Shown: in pieces, positions 59,310-64,000 of the stretch
How the letters are laid out: each line of letters opens with the position of its first letter
Numbering within the stretch: position 1 is the stretch's first letter
Origin: Selaginella tamariscina
Taxonomy: Eukaryota; Streptophyta; Lycopodiopsida; Selaginellales; Selaginellaceae
Reading direction: 5' to 3'
Length of the DNA: 64,000 nucleotides
Assembly (NCBI GenBank): GCA_003024785.1
Contig: PUQB01000238.1
Location: 236,193-300,192, forward strand
Notes under the pieces: model-generated
What the model was told of the DNA's origin: nothing
Database searches by the model: none
What the model saw: the letters and a program-made list of their open reading frames with translations, nothing else
Made by a program: the position numbers and the translations under genes

Positions 59310-59990
59310 ATGGCACAGGAGGAGCCACACACACGTGCTATTGTGGTGGAGGGACGACTTGGTGAGCGTCCAGTGCGAGTCCTTGTGGATAGCATGAGTA
59401 GCGATAACTTTGTGTCAACAAAGTTAGTGGAGGAGTGCAGCTTGCCCACGAAGATTGTGCCTCAATACGAATTTGAAGGCTCAACTATCACACAGAGCTA
59501 TAGTGCTTGTGTGGAGGAGTTACAGCTGGAGGTTGGCAAAACCCAGTGGTGGAGCTGCACGAAGAGCCTCAATATGAGATTGAGGGCTCAGCTATCACAC
59601 ATAGCTATGGTGCTTGTGTGAAGGAGTTACAGCTGAAGGTTGGCAAAACCCAGCTGGTGGAGCTGCGCGAAGAGCCTCAATACGAGATTGAGGGCTTAGC
59701 TATCACACAGAGCTACATTGCTTGTGTGGAGGAGTTATAGCTGTAGGTTGGCAAAACCCAGCTGGTGGAGCTGCACAAAGACTGTGCCTCAATACGAGAT
59801 TGAGGGCTCATTTATCACACAGAGCTACACTGCTTGTGTGGAGGAGTTACATCTGTAGGTTGGCAAAACCCAGCTGGTGGAGCTGAACGAAGACTATACC
59901 TCAATATGAGATTGAGGGCTTAGTTGTCACACAGAGCTAAATTGCTTGTGTGGAGGAGTTACAGCTAGAGGTTGGCAAAACCCAACTGGT
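59310..59990 (+). pseudogene. Retropepsin-like protease with a ~108-bp minisatellite
   Basis: Frame 59310-59621 reads AIVVEGRLGERPVRVLVDSM then SSDNFVSTKLVEECSLPTKI. This is the aspartic protease fold of Ty3/gypsy elements, but the catalytic D-S-G reads D-S-M. From 59460 the DNA has about five tandem units of 107-112 bases encoding repeats like QYEIEG.AITQSY.ACVEEL. Units of 107 and 112 bases shift the frame, so the expansion has destroyed the coding sequence. Confidence 0.75.
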
Positions 59991-60229
59991 GGAGACTTTC
60001 TTTCTTGCGAAGCTAGTGCGTGTGGATCCTAAGTGAAGCACCAAGCACATGAAGCTTGAGTATAGTGAAGTGAAAGACACTTGGTTTGGAACAAAGCTTG
60101 AGTCTCCAAACAAGTTCTTTTACTGTCACCTTGAGCAAAGCTGTTGTGCGAGGAGTTTGCTGACGTCTTCCCTCCTGAGCTACCTCATGGCTAGGTGGAA
60201 TAGGATACGAAAGCCATTTATCATAAGTC

Positions 60230-60760
60230 ATTCCACTGAGCCATGCTAAGGAGCAAGAGGTTAAGAGACAAGTGATGGAGCTATTGGAATATGGCTTCAT
60301 ACAACTGAGCAAGTCTCCATTTGGTGCACCAGTATTGCTTGTCAGGAAGAAATGGCACCATGAGGATGTGCATAGACTACAGAGCTCTCAACAAGCAAAC
60401 AGTGAAGGACAGATGCCCATGCCATGTGTGGATACTATCATGGATCATCTCGGTGGAGCCAGAGTGTTCACCAAGATAGTTGGGCATTTCGAGTTCACTG
60501 TTATGCCATTCGGCTTAACAAATGCCCCAGTCACATTCACTCGGTTGACGACTGAGGTGTTTGGTGACTACTTGCACGACTTTGTGGAGATCTTCCTCAA
60601 CGATATTCTTATTTACAGTAAGAATATGAAGGAGCATGTGCAGCATTTGCGAAGAGTTCTTCAGTTGTTGAGGGAGAACAAGCTCTATGCAAAGAAAGCA
60701 AATGTGCATTTGCTCAGTGCAAAGTGGAGTATTTGGGTCACATTGTGACGCCAAGTGGAG
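60230..60760 (+). pseudogene. Reverse transcriptase of the gypsy element, internally deleted
   Basis: Frame 60272-60748 reads MMELLEYGFIQLSKSPFGAP then VLLVRKK. After a frameshift CIDYRALNKQTVKDRCP appears in another frame. It returns with VDTIMDHLGGARVFTKI and jumps directly to [17 protein letters not shown], so about 30-35 residues between these motifs are missing. The catalytic YLDD reads FLND (FVEIFLNDILIYSKN), losing one essential aspartate. Dead copy. Confidence 0.88.
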
Positions 60761-60949
60761 TGAAGACTGATCCACAGAAGGTGGCAGTGGTGGAGCAATG
60801 GCCAGTTCCTAACAATAAAAGAGTTACGGAGTTTCTTGGGCATGGCTGGTTATTACCGGCGGTATGTCAAGGATTATGCCAAGAAAGCTTCTCCGTTAAC
60901 TAGGTTGCTGAGGAAGGACGTTCCCTTTGCATGAAGTGCTTCAGAGAAG

Positions 60950-61475
60950 AGCAGTTTCCAAGCTTTGAAACAAGCTTTGGTACGTGCACCAGTTTTATGT
61001 ATTGCAGATCCCTCTAAGCCTTATGAGGTATCGTGTGATGCAAGTGGAGTGGCCATTGGAGTTGTACTTATGCAAGAGGGAAGGCCTATTGCTTATAAGA
61101 GTCGTACTTGAATCCTGCAGAGCAACAATACTCAACGTATGAGCAAGAACTATGGACTATTGTTATGGTGCAAGTTTCAAAGTGTTTACAGATCACAAGA
61201 ATTTGGTGTATTTGTTCAAACAGAAAGAGTTAAACTTCAGCAAGCTCGCTAGATGGTTAAGCTCATGAAGTTTGACAAATTTTCTATTGAGCATTGCATG
61301 GGAAAGGCTAATGTGGTGGTATATGCTTTGTCACGCGTTAGGAGAGCCACAGTGGTTAGAAAATTCCAAACACGCTTATGTAATACATTAACAAGGACGG
61401 TCAATGAGTTTAGCCAGGTAGTTCAACATGCTCAAGCACAAGACGCTAAGGTGCAGAAGCTCAGAGGATAGCTAG
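60950..61475 (+). pseudogene. RNase H of the gypsy element
   Basis: DPSKPYEVSCDASGVAIGVV then LMQEGRPIAYKSRT with a stop; later VFTDHKNLVYLFKQKELN in another frame, and FDKFSIEHCMGKANVVVYAL at 61270-61330, the usual end of the domain (GKxNxVADALSR). Broken by several slips. Confidence 0.8.
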
Positions 61476-61489
61476 AGCCACCATCTTTT

Positions 61490-62260
61490 TAGGATGGAGT
61501 TTTATACTACAATGGCTGTGTGTATCTTCCTCGTGTGGACCATTTGATCACAAGGGTACTATATTTTCATCATGATCACCTGGAGGCTGGTCAATTTTGG
61601 GGGGGAGGAAAACGTATGAGTTGATCAAGAGAAGGTTCTATTAAAGAATATGAAAGCTAATACATAGAGTACTGCAGGACTTGTGAGAAGTGTCAGCAAG
61701 TAAAGGTGCCCAAGGAAAAACCAAGTGGGCTATTAGTACCATTGCCTTTCCAGACAGGCGATGGAGCAGTATCTCTATGGACTTTGTCACCCATTTGCCA
61801 AGGACACAGTGGCATTGGAATGAGTCCATATTATGCTATGTTTGGATGGCATTCCAAGATAGCTTTTGAGTTGAGTTTAAAAGTAAGAAAGCTCAAGGCA
61901 CATTGGATGAGGAAGCTAAAGATCTGAGTGTTGAGCTTAGAAATATTCAAAGTTTGTGCAAGAAGAACTTACAAGTAGCTCAGAGCCGAGTTATCAAGTT
62001 TATTAATGAGCACAGAAGCTTCTAAGAGTTCCAGGTGGGAGATTATGTATATCTCTGAGTGGTATTTGCCACACATGTAAGGCAGAACACTATTGTGGCC
62101 TTACGAAGGGACACAATGGATAAGTTGTCTCCTAAGTACTCAGGTCCTTATGAGATTCTGGAGCGTATCGATAAGGTGACATATCGACTACGGTTGCCAA
62201 AAGGAGTGAGGGTGCACCCGTGTTTCATGTTAGCCAGTTAAAGAGAATACTCACAAGGAA
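61490..62260 (+). pseudogene. Integrase remains of the gypsy element
   Basis: Zinc region about 61640-61710: YCRTCEKCQQVKVPKEKPSG. The catalytic core between PLPF..... and GIGMSPYYAMFGWHSKIAFE (61815-61875) is deleted, with only WTLSPICQGHS left between. The C-terminal tail, frame 62059-62241, has KLSPKYSGPYEILERIDKVT and YRLRLPKGVRVHPCF. No chromodomain is visible after it. Confidence 0.82.
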
Positions 62261-62349
62261 TGAGTCCCGAGTAGATTCTTTGTGATGTACAGGCTAATGA
62301 TAGGACCAGTTGAGTAAGTTATACTGCCCTTGAGGACAAGGATTTGCTA

Positions 62350-62360
62350 TGGGGGGGGAT
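62350..62360 (+). promoter_or_regulatory. Polypurine tract of the gypsy element
   Basis: The run ATGGGGGGGGAT lies directly before the forward LTR start TGTTACG. Confidence 0.65.
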
Positions 62361-62767
62361 TGTTACGACCCATATAACGAATCAAGAATTTCCCAGAAAG
62401 GTATAAGCTAGAATATTCTTTAAAGAGCTATACCTAGATCTAAGAGAGAATTAAGGGCACACTAATATTGAAAGCTTTTTTTGGAGAGCAGCGTGTGGAG
62501 ACTAGAGACAGCTCGGGAGAGGTTGGGTGGTTTTGTGAGGGTCTCTAGTTTGTACGTAGTGGTGCTTAACAACGTACAAACTAGAGACCCTCACAAAACC
62601 ACTCGACCTCCCCCGAAGTGTCTCTAGTTTCCACACGCTGCTCTCCAAAAAGGCTTTCAATATTCGTGTACTGTTAATTCTCTTAGATCTCGGGTATAGC
62701 TCTTTAGGAATATTCTAACTTATACCTTTTTAAGGAATATTCTTTGATTCGTTATATGGTCGTAACA
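62361..62767. repeat. Head-to-head LTR pair forming a 407-bp imperfect palindrome
   Basis: Forward LTR 62361-62571 and inverted LTR 62572-62767. The centre GTTTGTACGT - 14 bases - ACGTACAAAC forms a perfect hairpin stem. The inverted copy lacks the last 16 or so LTR bases. The arms differ at many positions, so they are not the product of a recent duplication of one copy. Confidence 0.85.
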
Positions 62768-63520
62768 ACTTTATAAGGATATGGTTAGAGAATGCAATGG
62801 CACAGCCAAGTCCCAAGTGTATAGAGCAATTTTTAAAGCTATGATTATTTATACCGATCTACACGAAGCTAGTAAGCTTGTCAATTCTTAATATGGATAT
62901 TAAATCTGATATCTTTGATCTTGTTAAGAAACTTATAGAGGAGCTTGTACGCAGGGATAGAATTAAAAGATATTGAGCATATTCTAGAGGCTTTTGTTGG
63001 TGGTGGATGTGATCCAGTGTTTTTGAGACATTAGTCAAGCTCAGTTCCAAGATCGAAGCGTGGGAATACGCGTACAACCTTGTGTACTAAAACGCAAAGT
63101 TAAGATCGCCTAGAACAGAGCAGCTTTTAAAGGCACTTGTGAGCAGCATTTGGGAAAAAAGTACTTATTTGAAAACTATAGGGAGTTTAGTAATAATGAT
63201 ATGTGGCAGTTGCACATGTTGGAAAAGTGTGCTTTGAAATTGTGATGATTATTGGAAAGGTGCCTGACAAGGATACATGTGTTCCGATCACATGTGCACT
63301 ACAAAAATGTGGTAAGGAAGAAGAGGCTATGTTCATATTCCAGTGTGGGGTCTGCGAGCCGGGTAAACATGGGAGGGAGCAACGCCCCTTACATGCCATG
63401 GTTTAATCGTCGGTTTAATAAATTTGCGTTATATTTTAGTATCACGATTTAAAACAATTTCTATTGAGAAAGGGTCTCATTTGAACTGATTTTCGTGAAT
63501 TTAAGATAATTTTTATAAAG
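62768..63520 (+). pseudogene. G4: partial, decayed copy of the G gene
   Basis: Starts abruptly at ACTTTATAAGGATATGG, equivalent to about 46290 in G2, so the first 180 or so codons are absent. Fragments seen in different frames include HKDRIK-type repeats with stops, LVSSIWEKST, and CALQKCGKEEEAMFIFQCGV (63290-63350) followed by a diverged end. More diverged from G2 and G3 than they are from each other. Confidence 0.8.
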
Positions 63521-64000
63521 TTTGAATGAAATGAACATGTATTTTTATAATAAAAATCCTAATTTAAATGTCTTAAAATACCATATCATGTTTTATTATA
63601 AACAGATAAAACATTAATAATCATGTTAAATATAACATTAATGAATTCATTAGTGATTTATTATTCTATTAGCTGAAGTTTATAAATTTTAATATATTTA
63701 ATTTCAATATTAAATGTCCAGTAATAAATTGTCTATTATAGAATTACGGACATTGTAAATATCTTTAGTAACTTTCACGTTTATATACCTTAAGCTACAT
63801 TTACACTTAATATACAAATGTTTAAATTAATTATATTTGTATGAAAATTTCACTATTATGTATAAAATTAAAATTAAAATATTTGAATTTATAATTTACA
63901 AATTCAATTTTAATAATCTAATGTATTTAATATAATATTTTAAATTAAACTATATAGCATATAATTTCAAAATAAAAGATATAATCTCTTTAGAAGTTTA
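63521..64000. repeat. Downstream flank of G4
   Basis: Aligns with 41046-41590, ending in the same TATAATCTCTTTAGAAGTTTA seen at 41565-41580. AT-rich, no gene. Another R copy would be expected about 1.1 kb beyond the window. Confidence 0.75.

Larger units (their letters stand above)
58664..62767 (+). mobile_element. Decayed Ty3/gypsy element with LTRs in both orientations at each end
   Basis: Left end: inverted leader and primer site (58664-58830), inverted LTR (58831-59040), then only the last 19 bases of a forward LTR, a forward primer site and leader. Right end: forward LTR (62361-62571) followed at once by an inverted LTR (62572-62767). The interior on the plus strand has protease, an in-frame-like minisatellite, reverse transcriptase, RNase H and integrase remains; gag is missing. 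No target duplication is seen. It interrupts G4: the sequence after 62767 starts in the middle of the G gene. Confidence 0.85.

Noticed and set aside
1..64000. tRNA, rRNA or other structured RNA genes
   Set aside because: I found no tRNA-like cloverleaf with A and B boxes or rRNA signature by eye; a covariance-model scan would be needed to exclude small RNAs.

Overview
This is a stretch of nuclear DNA from a land plant. The evidence is the set of plant-type Ty3/gypsy retrotransposons (chromodomain integrase, tRNA-Met primer sites), the C-terminal part of a PLS/E-class pentatricopeptide repeat (PPR) gene, Arabidopsis-type TTTAGGG telomere-like motifs, and AT-rich intergenic DNA full of TA/CA microsatellites. 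I cannot name the species. Almost no intact cellular gene is present. The window is a low-copy gene cluster that has been broken up by nested transposons.

Left half (1-37.9 kb). A host repeat (R1, 1-2826 and 36742-37870) is split by one outer LTR retrotransposon, 2832-36736, with target duplication GGCTT on both sides. Its LTRs are about 1.7 kb and its own internal DNA is only about 3.7 kb with no recognisable gag or pol, so it is non-autonomous. Four insertions sit inside it: (i) a 12.4 kb terminal-inverted-repeat DNA transposon, 5171-17527 (perfect 25-bp TIRs, 8-bp duplication ATAAATAT), carrying clusters of GGCGGGATTAATCCCGCC-like palindromes, unrecognised decayed coding tracts and a solo LTR at 13560; (ii) a GC-rich LTR element, 17575-25071 (duplication AAGTA), with gag and protease remains and a late coiled-coil-like reading frame but no visible reverse transcriptase or integrase; (iii) a solo LTR related to the outer element, 25176-26153 (duplication ATAAC); (iv) a chromovirus on the minus strand, 30196-36093 (duplication ATAAC), inside the 3' LTR of the outer element. 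The chromovirus has a primer site that looks self-complementary to the start of its own transcript (Tf1-style self-priming), which I consider the most interesting observation here.

Right half (38-64 kb). This is a segmental duplication array. Its unit is: R repeat, AT-rich flank, (optional PPR gene), a helical-repeat gene called G here, downstream flank. G copies lie at 39.8-41.0, 45.8-47.0, 49.8-51.0 and 62.8-63.5 kb. G2 is the most open (323 codons); all others are frameshifted. The G protein has an N-terminal F-box-like segment followed by PPR-like helical repeats with an internal duplication. A PPR E-class gene fragment (48873-49433) sits in front of G3; only its last 60 bases survive in front of G2, and it is missing in front of G1. 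R3 carries another solo LTR of the outer family (54428-56176, duplication TATAA). A small, badly decayed Ty3/gypsy element with LTRs in opposite orientations at both ends (58664-62767) interrupts G4.

Boundaries of mobile elements come from terminal TG..CA or TIR ends plus target duplications read directly from the sequence, and from comparison with the uninterrupted copies of the host repeat or LTR elsewhere in the window. Functional calls for decayed coding tracts are tentative.
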